In this document: positions 21,480 to 32,272 of the stretch, piece after piece | Numbering within the stretch: position 1 is the stretch's first letter | Layout: each line of letters begins with the position of its first letter | Source of the DNA: Auriscalpium vulgare | Lineage: Eukaryota > Basidiomycota > Agaricomycetes > Russulales > Auriscalpiaceae | DNA length: 64,000 nt | Assembly: GCA_019915015.1 (NCBI GenBank) | Contig: JAHBBC010000023.1 | Coordinates: 620,001-684,000, forward strand | Direction of reading: 5' to 3' | Notes under the pieces: generated by a model | What the model was told of the DNA's origin: nothing | What the model saw: only the letters and a program-made list of their open reading frames with translations | Database searches by the model: none | Made by a program: the position numbers and the translations under genes

Positions 21480-22836
21480 AGTGCCTCTTCGCCGTAGGGC
21501 TACTTCGGAAGCCAGACCAGGGATAAGTATTGCTCCCGTTTACCCCGCCAACAGTGACATCACAGACGCTGGGGGCGGATACACGTCTTTGCCGCCCATG
21601 TCGAGGAACACTCCTGACATCTCCGATGCGCTGCCCAAGAATTCGGGAGGAGGAGGACGGAGCACATCGTCGGCACGGCACGTGAGCGCCCGGCACCTCC
21701 CCGTTGTACTCCGGCAGCCGCAGTGCCGCGATGCCGCAGCGACGGAACGCGCGGAAGACATCCTGGTGGCAAGTACGAGCAGCGAGAGGCAGCGAGGTGG
21801 TCCGGATAGACGTCCTGAGATGAGTCGGTTACGCATCCAGTCGCGGCCGTTTTATGGGAATCGTGCTGTTGTGCACAAGGAGCCCGAGTGTCAGTAGCAT
21901 TCTAGTCGTACATAGTCACTCACCTTTGGTTTGTCGAGGAAATAAGTTTAAGATAATTGTAGTGCAGTCCGAGATGTCGAGGTTGCGAGAGGAGGACTAA
22001 GTACAGTATAGTATGTAGTAGCGGACGAGCGGCGGGTGCGTCCGGTGCGTCCCGATACCCGATACAAGGAAGGACCCCAAGGACCCCCGGAAGACTGCTT
22101 CACCCATCTTCCGGCACCTCACGGTCGAGTGTGTGGCAACGTGGCCTGTCATTACCTCCACGGCCGTTTGATCAGCGAGCGTCCGGAGGAGCGACTCAAC
22201 AAATTTTGGAGGACTCTCAACCCAAATATTCGTTAGAGCAATCAATTTCATATTTATTTTATCTCCTCGTGCTTCTTCATACGACCGATCCTACCGAGTC
22301 CAGAACTTGTCCAGAACAGCCCCGGGTCGCAGGAAAATGAGCTAATGTTTGCCCCGTACAATCCCTGTGCTTCCGGCAAGATGCTTAGTATGTTAGGGAG
22401 CGTAAGTATGGTAGCGAGCATGAGGACGACGAGGGACGACGTCGGAGGAAGGCGCGTGGGAACTTCAACTGGGAAGCTTCAAGCTCAAGTTTGTCAGCTA
22501 CGGAGACTACATCGCACACATCCTCTGACCTCTCGCATCACGCTTATCGGTCAGTGTTACGTCTCTCAACAGCCTGGCCATTTGACTGACTTTGTTTATA
22601 TAGCAGGTTGTTTGTGGGATCTCTCCGAGCCTACATGATCCTGGGATACCGCGTTGGTGGGCTGATCAACTCGTATTGGACGAGTTAGCTTTGAAAGCGG
22701 ACGTGTGGGCCTCCCTTCTCTGTGCGTAGTTCGCATCTGCCATTCTCCTCGATGCTCACCTTCTCACGTCTAGGTTCGACTAAAATCAACAGCAACGAGT
22801 CCGCGATCGATCCTCCTTGGCACCGACCCAGCCTTC
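21480..22836. other. Upstream region of formate dehydrogenase and F-box gene
   Basis: No supported gene. On the reverse strand 21540-21700 encodes a protein-like stretch containing EFLGSASEMSGVFLDMGG without a start, matching exons or known motif; it may be a remnant. The rest holds divergent promoter DNA. Confidence 0.3.
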
Positions 22837-23935
22837 ATGGCGACAGAACTTCCTGCGGACGTCCAGATCCTCGTCATTGAATGGGTATTTCGGTCGTCCC
22901 AACACAAGCTCATTGATTCTGCCACCCTCTGCGCATGTGCGCTTGTCTGCCGAGCATGGACTCCCACCGCCCAGCGCCTCCTCTTCCGCCGCATCCGGTG
23001 CTTGTTTTTGCAGGACCGCATGTGCAATATTCAGCTCCTCGTCAGTACCCTCAGCATCTGCCCGCACCTCGCCGCGCACGTCCGGAACATTCAGATCGCA
23101 TGGCCAGCGCATCCGCCCGACTATGGCAACGTCTGCCTCCGTCTGCTGGAACTCTGCCGCCACGTCGAGGGTATATCGTTCTCGTACGGGGTTCATAATA
23201 ACAAGGCCTTGAGCGCCGAATTGGACGCACGCATGCACGCCATCCAGCTGAGGCCCGCGCTCCTCTACGTGGGCGGTCTGGACAAGTTCATTGGCAGAAC
23301 CATTGTGAGGATGTGCCCGGGCGTGCGCGTGCTCGTGTTCCAAGCACTTTACCAGCACCCGCTGCCTCCCACGGTAGAGGCTCTCGAAATATACGCGGGC
23401 GAGTTTCTGGCGCTTTCGAAGCCCATCCTCCCGTTGCTGCGCCATCTCTGTTTGATAATCCCCATGTGGTCCGACAAAGAGCTGGGCGAGCACCTCATCT
23501 CTGCGGGCTTTCTCCCGCAGCTTCAATCGCTCCAGCTGCGATCGCTCAATCTCGAGAACGTGTTCCCGCCGTCGGAAATTCTGGAGCAGCTCACCCAGCT
23601 CAAGACCCTCGTCGTGAGTACGCTTCCCGAACAACACATCACGCTACCTCCGTCGTTGCGGCACGTTGGATTCCACGACCTTGGCTACCGCGGATCAGGG
23701 GTGAGCGTGCGCGCCGAGCTTGCGGTTGACCCTCTTCGCGCGCTGCCGGAGCTGCGGCTTGTCACTGTGACGCGCAGTGTCGAACAGCATGTGCGTGCTG
23801 CATTGGAAGGGATGTGCCGCGACAAATGTGTCGATTTTGGGACCTATGAATCGGATGATTGCTTCCAGGTGCGTATCTCTTGGTCATTGGACGGCATGTG
23901 CTGACGCGCAGCCCACAGAAACCTCAAAATATTGA
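22837..23935 (+). CDS. F-box-like protein
   Basis: Exons 22837-23868 and 23912-23935; 351 residues. The N-terminus LPADVQILVIEWVFRSSQ followed by SATLCACALVCRAWTP is the F-box pattern of basidiomycete F-box-like proteins. The remainder has LRR-like strands (LQSLQLRSLNLENVFPP, LKTLVVSTLPE). The last intron (GTGCGT..GCTGACGCGCAG) is supported by its branch site; if retained, the protein simply ends about ten residues later. Likely an SCF substrate receptor of unknown target. Confidence 0.75.
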
Positions 23936-24712
23936 CTGGATTTGAGGCAATGCAAGCCGCCCGCTCAAGTGACCGCCGGACTCGATGTTCCGACTTGTTA
24001 CCTACCACCATGGAAGTTTTGCATCTCGATGCTCCCATATCCCCTTCGCCTGTCGCGCGGTGTGCGTGCGCCGTGCCGACCGCCGCTATCGGGGCATGCC
24101 GTCATTGATGACATTTGTCCTGGGACTCGAGCTCCCCACAATGGTAGATCAGCTCGAGCTCATCTGGCACGCATATCGGCCTGCAAACTTGGATACGCGG
24201 TGAAGCGGGTATGGACTGGAGCTGTAGTGCGATGTGGGTGTGGGCAGCCCCGAAGACTCGGAGCTCGAGAAAGAGCTAGAGCCCATCGTTCTCTTTTATT
24301 GCAGATACCTGTCACCATGTCACCGCTGTAGTATCCGCCTGTCACCGTCCCTATCATTGTTGGGTTTAGTACTGTACTGTAGAGCCATTCCGTCTGGACG
24401 CTGTTCGGACAATTCGTTGCGCAGAAGTCTCGGCAAGGCCACGCCGCCACGGACGGTGACGGCCGAGATCAAAGTCACGAGGTTTACTGTGTTCCAGCGG
24501 GTTGGATTTTCTTCCGTCGGGACAGATCCTCCTTCGGCCTGCATGGAACAGTTTATTCAAGGCGGAAGAGACAATGTTGGCGGCAGCGGGCCACAAATCC
24601 TATAGCGTGCTCCATCAATATGAGTCAAACCGCAGTACAGTGCCGACGGAACGCAAACATGGGGTGGTCCTTCAGCGTCGCTGCGCCTTGGACGTCTCAC
24701 TGAGGGACTCGG
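23936..24712. other. Intergenic region
   Basis: No supported gene. From about 24600 the DNA is homologous to 28885-28985 (upstream of the second MFS copy), which marks the left limit of the duplicated transporter unit. Confidence 0.45.
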
Positions 24713-24719
24713 TATAAAT
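24713..24719 (+). promoter_or_regulatory. TATA box, MFS copy 1
   Basis: GG-TATAAAT-GGG about 60 bp before ATG 24778; the same sequence stands before copy 2. Confidence 0.7.
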
Positions 24720-24777
24720 GGGGAGCACTGCTGGAGCATCGGTGCGTCGGCTTTCCCACCTCTTCTCATCAACGCTC

Positions 24778-26990
24778 ATGACAGAGACAGAGACACCCCC
24801 ATCGGTCAGCGCGCCCGTTCACGCCGACGACGCGCATGCAGGCGCCGGCTCCGACCACAAGACCTCCGCAGATTTAGGCGCGCGAACTCTCAGCTCAGAC
24901 GAAAAGACAACGCATGGAGGAGACTTGCAGGAAATCATCGTTGATTGGGAAGGGCCTGATGATCCCGAGAATCCGCGCAAGTGAGTGGTCGACATTTTAG
25001 TTGTTTTGATTGTCATGCTCACGTCGGGCTCAGCTGGAGTTTCAAGAAGAAGTGGGGCGCGGCGCTCATCGTCTCCTCATTCACCTTCATCAGTCCTGTA
25101 TCGTCATCTATGGTCGCCCCCGCCTCCCAGCAGATATCCGATCAGTTTGGTATAACGAGCACAGTAATCACAGCCATGACCACCTCCATTTTCGTGCTCG
25201 CGTACGGTATGTACCATGTTAGTTTTGTACAAGCTATATTTGATTGCCACCGTTACAGCATTCGGACCTCTGTTTCTTGGACCACTAAGTGAAATCTACG
25301 GCCGTACACGCGTTCTCCAAATATCCAACATGTGGTACTTCGGTGAGTCGAGCAACGCTACGAAGAGTCTCAGTTGAGACCTAAGACGTGTCTAGCTTGG
25401 AATTTAGGCTGCGGGTTTGCCCAGAATACGGGTCAGCTCATTGCTTTTCGGTTTCTGGCGGGACTCGGAGGCTCTGCGCCGTTAGCTGTGAGTTTCTCCA
25501 GCCACGCTTTGGCCATACCTTGACTTTGAACAGGTCGGTGGCGGAACGGTCGGGGATCTCTTCTCCCCAGACCAGAGAGGGAGGGCAATGTCCGTCTACA
25601 CGATGGCGCCATTGCTCGGTCCCATCATAGGACCCATCGCTGGCGCCTGGATTGCTGAAAGATCGACCTGGAGATGGGTGGTAAGCACGTCCGCCTATAT
25701 CTTGTATCATTGCTGATGTATATGTCTGCAGTTCTACTCCACGACTATAGCAGACGGCGTTGTCCAAGCCATGGGTTTGCTATTCTTACGAGAGAGTCAG
25801 TTATATATGCTTCGCTCTCTTCCGGGACTTTGTCATATTAACACATGCCTGTAGCATACGCACCGCGATTACTCCAGTACAAGGCGCAGCGCATTCGTCT
25901 TGGCATGGACGAGGAAAAGGCTAACCGCGTCAAGGTGCGCACGGTTTTCGAGACAGCTGACCGAACGTGCGTATTCAGTCGATACCATAGGCTGCATATA
26001 ATGACCGTTTTCTTCAGGCCGAGGGCTCTCTTCCGTAAGGCCATCGTGCGCTCATTTGTGCTGTTCGGGACGGAGCCCATCGTGCAGCTGCTCGGCATCT
26101 ACATGGCCTTCGTGTACGGCATCCTATACCGTACGCATATTCCACACGAGACTCTCGCAATATACGATAATAACCCAGGCCCCCAGTCTTCCTCACCACG
26201 ATTCCAAGTATATTTCGCGAAAATTACCTCGAAAGCACGGGTATCCTCGGCCTGCATTACATCTCACTGGGCCTGGGTCTGTTCATTGCATCGCAAGTCA
26301 ACGCTCGGGTACTCGATAGGACGTATGCGCACTTCAAGGCAAAAAATGGAGGTGTTGGGAAACCGGAGTTCCGTCTTCGTAAGTGCCTGATCGTTCATCG
26401 TGCTCTGCGCCCCAACTCACGCGCTTGCAGCTCCGGCGGTTCCAGGTACCTTTATCTTGCCGGTCGGTATCTTGATCGCGGGTTGGGCTGCACAGAAACA
26501 TGTCCATTGGATCGTTGTGGATATAGTAAGCATCAATTTCTGCTATCCTTACCGTGGGTTGTGATGGACTGTCCTTCTAGGGTATCTTCCTTGTCGGGGC
26601 GGGAACAATTGTAGTATTTCAGGGCATTCAGACATACGTGGTGGATGCCTTCGCCCTACACGCGGCTTCAGGTGAGCCTTTCCGAATTGAACGTTCATGT
26701 TCGAACTGACGTGTGTGCGTCGGAACATAGCGTTGGCTGCGGTGTCGTTCCTGCGCTCTCTGGCAGGGTTCGGATTCCCGCTCTTCGGTCCGTCGATGTA
26801 TAAGGCACTGGGATTCGGCAAGGGAGACACCATTTTGGCTGTAGTGGCGATTGTTTTGGGCATACCAGCGTGCGCAAGTTTGTGACGTTCATTGTGGCTA
26901 CGCTAACTATTAGTCTGCAGTCCGTGGCTGTTCTGGAGGTACGGAGAACGGATCCGAAATGCCAGCCCGAATGCGCGCCGGTCATCATAG
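24778..26990 (+). CDS. MFS transporter, DHA1/polyamine-type, copy 1
   Basis: Thirteen exons, about 500 residues, all readable. The N-terminal cytosolic segment ends in DWEGPDDPENPRNWSFKKKW, the typical DHA1 (TPO1/FLU1-like) lead into TM1. MFS motif A is GPLSEIYGRTRVL after TM2. Later motifs include AGLGGSAPLAVGGG, DLFSPDQRGRAM, LLGPIIGPIAGAWIAE and, near the end, RSLAGFGFPLFGP. The last exon gives PWLFWRYGERIRN and stops at 26988-26990. The family consists of proton-driven plasma-membrane exporters of drugs, polyamines or metabolites; the substrate is unknown. In-frame ATG 24718 overlaps the TATA box, so 24778 is the start. Confidence 0.85.
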
Positions 26991-27129
26991 CGTCTAGGTT
27001 CGAGCATCGGTATCGTATCCTCATAATACCATTATAATCTTAGATGCGAAGTGCCATTCGGCGCTCACTAGGTACTGGTGGAGTTGGCCACGTATTTTTA
27101 TTGGGGGGCTGCAAATACAATTTTCCGGA

Positions 27130-27540
27130 CAGTTCTCTACGCTACCGCTCACACTGACATCAAGAATGAATTGCGATTTCTTCTGAAAGGTTGTGAATGC
27201 GCTCGGGCACAATATCAAACAAGCGACTCTGGTGCTCTCTGGTGATTCATCGCCCTTCTGTCTACTGAACGACTTGGGCCTGCGAATCGCGCTGAGGAAG
27301 ACCTCTGACCCAGACTAGGGTACTTATAATCCGTTTGGATGAAAATTGCAGCGCTTCAAGTTGGCTTAATGGGACCGTCCTCGAGTCCTCGCTGCAGCGT
27401 GTGGTCAGCACCGCGACACGAGGATACAGATCGTGACCCTCGGGATCAATGCATTGATATTCTATGTGAAGCTCAGCATTACATGTACAGTAATCGGCTA
27501 TACCGTAGAGTTGGTGTGCCAGTGGCGAATCATGGCCGCG
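27130..27540. repeat. Segmental-duplication remnants (shared with 31498-31590 and 32137-32300)
   Basis: 27163-27246 repeats in 31498-31588 (core GAAAGGTTGTGAATGCGCTC). 27375-27540 repeats in 32137-32300 (cores CTCGAGTCCTCGCTGCAGCG and GTGACCCTCGGGATCAATGC). All in the same orientation. They are flanks copied along with the transporter unit and then reshuffled. Confidence 0.8.
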
Positions 27541-27542
27541 AC

Positions 27543-28542
27543 TGTTCCGGGCATCTCCGCATTGCAGTTCCTGCGACTCGCGAGCTCTGCACTTGCGGTC
27601 GTTGCCGCGGCGCCACCGAAGATACAATTCTCATGGTCGACGCTCACCCTCGTTCTTCATTCGCTCGCATTCCTCTCAAACTCGTACACATTCTGGGAGG
27701 ACCGCATCGTGCCATTCTTCCTCCTCACATCGCTGGTTCCCGCGCTTCTCACTGCATTTTCCGCGCCGACCGCCTGCCTCCGCCGTCGAATCTTGTTCTT
27801 GACCACCACGTTCGCCGTATGTGTGCGCCTCATGGCAATGAGCTCCGTGTGCAGAGAAGAGCAGCAGCCGCGGTGCAGCGTCACATTTTTCGCGGGAGCG
27901 ACCGTCGCCGAACCTCCCAAACTCGTCATCGCCCTTGCCATCCCTACGTGCCTTGTCCTCCCATACATTGCCAAGCGCCTTCTTGCCATCTCCAAATCGG
28001 ACAATGGCATCGCCGTGACCTTCATCCCGTACATATTCGCGCCCTCCCTGCTCGGCGGTACAGGTTGCTGGAGTGGGTCGACAGTTCACAAGTGCTCGGC
28101 GTTGACTTGCGGCTCGCGCGCACGCTCGTTGCGTGGTGCGCCATGTGCGCAATCTGCGTCGCCGGCGGTGTGCTTTGGACGCTCGTCCCCGTGTGCCTGC
28201 AAATCGTCACCGAACGCGTTCCCAATGGCCCAGGCGAGCACGATCACAAGACACCGGGTATCGTGCTGGGCTTTGCCAATACATTCGGCTCTCCGTACTT
28301 CATCTTCTCGTGCATCGCATTTGGTGCGGTGTGGCTGACGACGCAGCTGACCGGCCAGGTCGCCCTCGGGCTCGCCGCGGTTGCGCTGCTCGCGTAGGTG
28401 CGATGGCGTATTAAAGCGTGCTGCTCGTGGGCAGCGCGGGGAGCGCGGCGTGGTTGGGGCGGCATCTGATGGTTTGGAAGGTATTCGCGCCACGGTACAT
28501 GTTCGGCTCGGCGGAGCTCATGCTTGTTGATCTTGCGGTGCT
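27543..28542 (+). pseudogene. Partial duplicate of GPI13 (C-terminal half)
   Basis: Over 90% identical by eye to GPI13 17803-18675, then joined to 19113-19250; about 440 bp are missing at the join (CTGCTCGC / GTAGGTGCG). Further lesions: a small deletion at about 28057 that shifts the frame, a 3-bp loss at 28097, and a TAA in the GATGGCGTATTAAAG segment. There are no N-terminal catalytic exons, so it cannot encode an enzyme. It sits between two MFS copies and shares no promoter with GPI13. Confidence 0.92.
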
Positions 28543-28984
28543 GAACGGTCACTTACAGATGAGGGCCCCCCACAGCCGGAGGATGCACAACGCGCGAACT
28601 CTCAGATAACATATCCATCGAGCGTCTGGTATAATTTCGGGAGGGAAAGCACCAGCCGAAATCGCTGCTGAAGTACCTCGTAGTAACCCCAGCGGACAGC
28701 CACAGACAAGCCACAGGTGAATCAGCACAGTACAAAGCACATCAGTCAGCGTGGCAACTCAGCTCTCAGAGTCTCACAAATCTTAGGCGCAGTGGTGGCG
28801 CCGCTAGCTCAAGGATCCAATCAGAGACGAAAAAGAAGAGCTGTGTAATGACAGGGAAGAACTAGCCTAGCGGACCAGGAATAGCGTGCTCCATCAAGGT
28901 CAAACCGCAGTACAGTGACGGAATGCACACACGGGGTGGTCCTTCAGCGTCGCTGCGCCTTGGAGGCCTTGCTGAGGGACTCGG

Positions 28985-28991
28985 TATAAAT
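28985..28991 (+). promoter_or_regulatory. TATA box, MFS copy 2
   Basis: TATAAAT in the same context as 24713-24719, 59 bp before ATG 29050. Confidence 0.7.
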
Positions 28992-29049
28992 GGGAAGTAT
29001 CGCTGGAGCATCGGTGCGTCGGCTTTCCCACCTCTTTTCATCAACGTTC

Positions 29050-31257
29050 ATGGCAGAGACAGAAACACCCCCATCGGTCAGCGCGCCCGTTCACGTCGAC
29101 GACGCGCATGCAGGCACCGGCTCCGACTACAAGACCTCCGCAGATTTAGGCGCGCGAACTCTCAGCGCAGACGAAAAGACAACGCATGGTGGAGACTTGC
29201 AGGAGATCATCGTTGATTGGGAAGGGCCTGATGATCCCGAGAATCCGCGCAAGTGAGTGGTCGACACTTCAGTTGTTTTGGTTGTCACGCTCACGTCGGA
29301 CTCAGCTGGAGTTTCAAGCAGAAGTGGGGCGCGGCGCTCATCGTCTCCTCATTCACCTTCATCAGTCCTGTATCGTCATCTATGGTCGCCCCCGCCTCCC
29401 AGCAGATATCCGATCAGTTTGGTATAACGAGCACAATAATCACAGCCATGATCACCTCCATTTTCGTGCTCGCGTACGGTATGTACCATGTTATCTTTGT
29501 TCAATCAATATTTGATTGCCACCGTTACAGCATTTGGACCTCTGTTTCTCGGACCACTAAGCGAAATCTACGGCCGTACACGCGTTCTCCAAATATCCAA
29601 CATGTGGTTCTTCGGTGAGTCGAGCAACGCTACGAAGAGTCTCAGCTAAGACCTAAGACGCGTCTAGCTTGGAATTTAGGCTGTGGCTTTGCTCAGAATC
29701 CGGGTCAGCTTATCGCCTTTCGGTTCCTGGCGGGACTCGGAGGCTCTGCACCGTTAGCTGTGAGTTTCTCCAGCCACGCTTTGGCCATACTTTGACTTTG
29801 CACAGGTCGGTGGCGGAACGGTCGGGGATCTCTTTTCCCCAGACCAGAGAGGCAGGGCAATGTCCGTCTACACGATGGCACCATTGCTGGGTCCTATCAT
29901 AGGGCCCATCGCTGGCGCCTGGATCGCTGAAAAATCGACTTGGAGATGGGTCGTAAGCACGTCCGCATATATTCGCTGCATCTGCTCATGAACATGTCGG
30001 CAGTTCTACTCCACGACTATTGCAGACGGCATCATCCAAGTCATGGGCTTTCTGTTCTTACGAGAGAGTCAGTGCCATATGCTCCGCTCTCTTTCGGAAA
30101 TTTGTTATATCATGCCTATAGCATACGCACCGCGATTGCTCCAGTACAAGGCGCAGCGCATTCGTCTCGGTATGAACGAGGAAAAGGCTAACCGCGTCAA
30201 GGTGCGGACGGTTTTCGAGACTGCTGACCGAACGTGCGTATTCAGTCGACACCGTAGCCCGCGTGAGATAACCGTTTTCTTTAGGCCGAGGGCTCTCTTC
30301 CGCAAGGCCATCGTGCGCTCATTTGTGCTGTTAGGAACAGAGCCCATCGTGCAGCTGCTCGGCATCTATATGGCCTTCGTGTACGGCATCCTATACCGTA
30401 CGCATTTTCCGCACGAGCCGCTCGCAATCTACGACAATAACCCACGACCCAGTCTTCCTCACAACGATTCCAAGTATATTTGGCGAAAAGTACCACGAAA
30501 GCACGGGTATCCTCGGCCTGCACTACATCCCACTTGGCTTGGGTCTGTACATTGCATCGCAAGTGAACGCTCGGGTACTTGATAAGACGTATGCGCACTT
30601 CAAGGCAAAAAATGGAGGTGTTGGGAAGCCGGAGTACCGTCTTCGTAAGTGCCTGATCGTTCATCGTGCTCTTCGCCCCAATCACGCGCCAGCAGCTCCG
30701 GCGGTTCCAGGTACCTTGATGTTGCCGATCGGTGTCTTGATCGCGGGTTGGGCTGCACAAAAACATGTCCATTGGATCGTTGTGGACATAGTAAGCATCA
30801 ATTCCTCCTATCCTTACCGTGGTTTGTGATCGAATGTCCTTACTAGGGTATCTTCCTTGTCGGGGCGGGGACAATTGTAGTATTTCAGGGCATTCAGACA
30901 TACGTGGTGGATGCCTTCGCCCTACACGCGGCTTCCGGTGAGCCTGTCCGAATTAAACGTTCATGATGGGACTGACGCGTGTGCTGTTGGAATATAGCGT
31001 TGGCTGCGGTGTCGTTCCTGCGCTCTCTGGCAGGGTTCGGATTCCCGCTCTTCGGCCCGGCGATGTACAATGCGCTGGGATTCGGCAAGGGAGACACAAT
31101 TTTGGCTGTAGTGGCGATTGTTTTGGGCATACCAGCGTGCGCAATTTCGTGACCTTCATTGTGGCTACGCTGATTATCAGTCTGCAGTCCGTGGCTGTTC
31201 TGGAGATACGGAGAACGGATCCGAAATGCCAGCCCGAATGCGCGCCGGTCATCATAG
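29050..31257 (+). CDS. MFS transporter, DHA1/polyamine-type, copy 2
   Basis: Direct-repeat paralog of 24778-26990, with the same exons, nearly identical exon DNA and closely similar introns. It starts MAETETPPSVSAP. Motif A GPLSEIYGRTRVL, the SPDQRGRAM loop and the C-terminal PWLFWRYGERIRN (stop 31255-31257) are intact, and no frameshift was found across all exons. Differences from copy 1 are scattered (for example GIIQVMGFLFLRE for GVVQAMGLLFLRE). Recent tandem duplicate, presumably the same transport function. Confidence 0.85.
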
Positions 31258-31708
31258 CGTCGAGCTTCGAGCATCAGTACTAGTATCCTCATATACCATT
31301 AAAATCTTAGATGTGAAGTGCCCGCGCCGTATGGCGCTGGGAGTTGGCCACGTAGTTTTATCGGGATAGCGCTGTAAATATAAGCGACGATTTCCGGACG
31401 CTACTGCTCACACAGACAACAACACCGCACTGTGGTTCATCGCGGAAACTTTGCAGCCGACCCTCCAGTACATTCAGACCTTCGCTGGCAAGGTTTGATG
31501 AATTGCGATTCTTTCTGAAAGGTTGTGAATGCGCTCGGGTAGCCGAGCACAATATTAAAAACGCGACTCTGGTGCTCTCTGGTGACTCCCACAAATTGGA
31601 TGCAACGGGGTATTCGTGTAAAAGTGTTACATGTCCCATCCCTTTCCTCGCCCTTTTGTCATTTGGGCATGAAAAGATCGGCACAAGCCGCATGTAATTC
31701 AAATTATT

Positions 31709-31794
31709 TGGACGAAGTGGGGATTGAACCCACGACCTCATGCAACTTACATCAGATGTGCGAAGCAAGCGCGCTACCACTGTGCCATCCGCCC
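31709..31794 (-). tRNA. tRNA-Ala (CGC) with 14-nt intron
   Basis: Reverse strand: acceptor GGGCGGA pairs with TTCGTCC plus discriminator A. The third pair is G3-U70, the alanine identity element. The D-arm (GCAC..AGTGGTA..GCGC) and T-arm GTGGG-TTCAATC-CCCAC are perfect enough. The anticodon loop reads TT-CGC-A, then an intron of about 14 nt (CATCTGATGTAAGT) in the canonical position after base 37, then T-GCATG. The anticodon stem has one T-T mismatch. It lies between MFS copies 2 and 3, at a breakpoint of the inverted duplication. Confidence 0.85.
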
Positions 31795-32272
31795 ATGTGA
31801 CATGGAAACACCCAGCGTGACACAGACTCCTGGCCTTAGTCCTTTTTGAAATTCCTCGAGATGGCCGATTACAGTATAGTACATATTGTGCACATCTTCG
31901 TGGTATCAGACAAGTCGCAGTCCATCAGCTTGTCCACAGGCCCAACGCCCTCCGGAATGTCCGCCTTGCCTCAGCCGTTTGCTCATCACTCTACCGCGTG
32001 CTCAAACAAAGCCGCCGCCTCCGCTGCAAGTGAGTCTAGGCACACTCGCAGAGTGCGACACATACCGCCGAAGGCGTTGGACAAGGGTATAGTCTGTTTG
32101 GTTGAAGCCAGCAATTGCTTCAAGTTCGCAGAATTGAGCAGTCCTCGAGTCCTCGCTGCAGCGTGTGATCAGCATTGCGACAACATGATACAGATCGTGA
32201 CCCTCGGGATCAATGCATTGATATCATATGTGAAGCTCAGCAATTAGGGTATACGTAGAGTTGGTGTGGTAT

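Noticed and set aside
24718..24777. Upstream in-frame ATG for MFS copy 1
   Set aside because: It overlaps the TATA box, so it cannot be in the mRNA; copy 3 also starts at the later Met.
27676..28493. Long reverse ORFs across the GPI13 duplicate
   Set aside because: Shadow frames; the same shadows exist opposite the real GPI13 gene.
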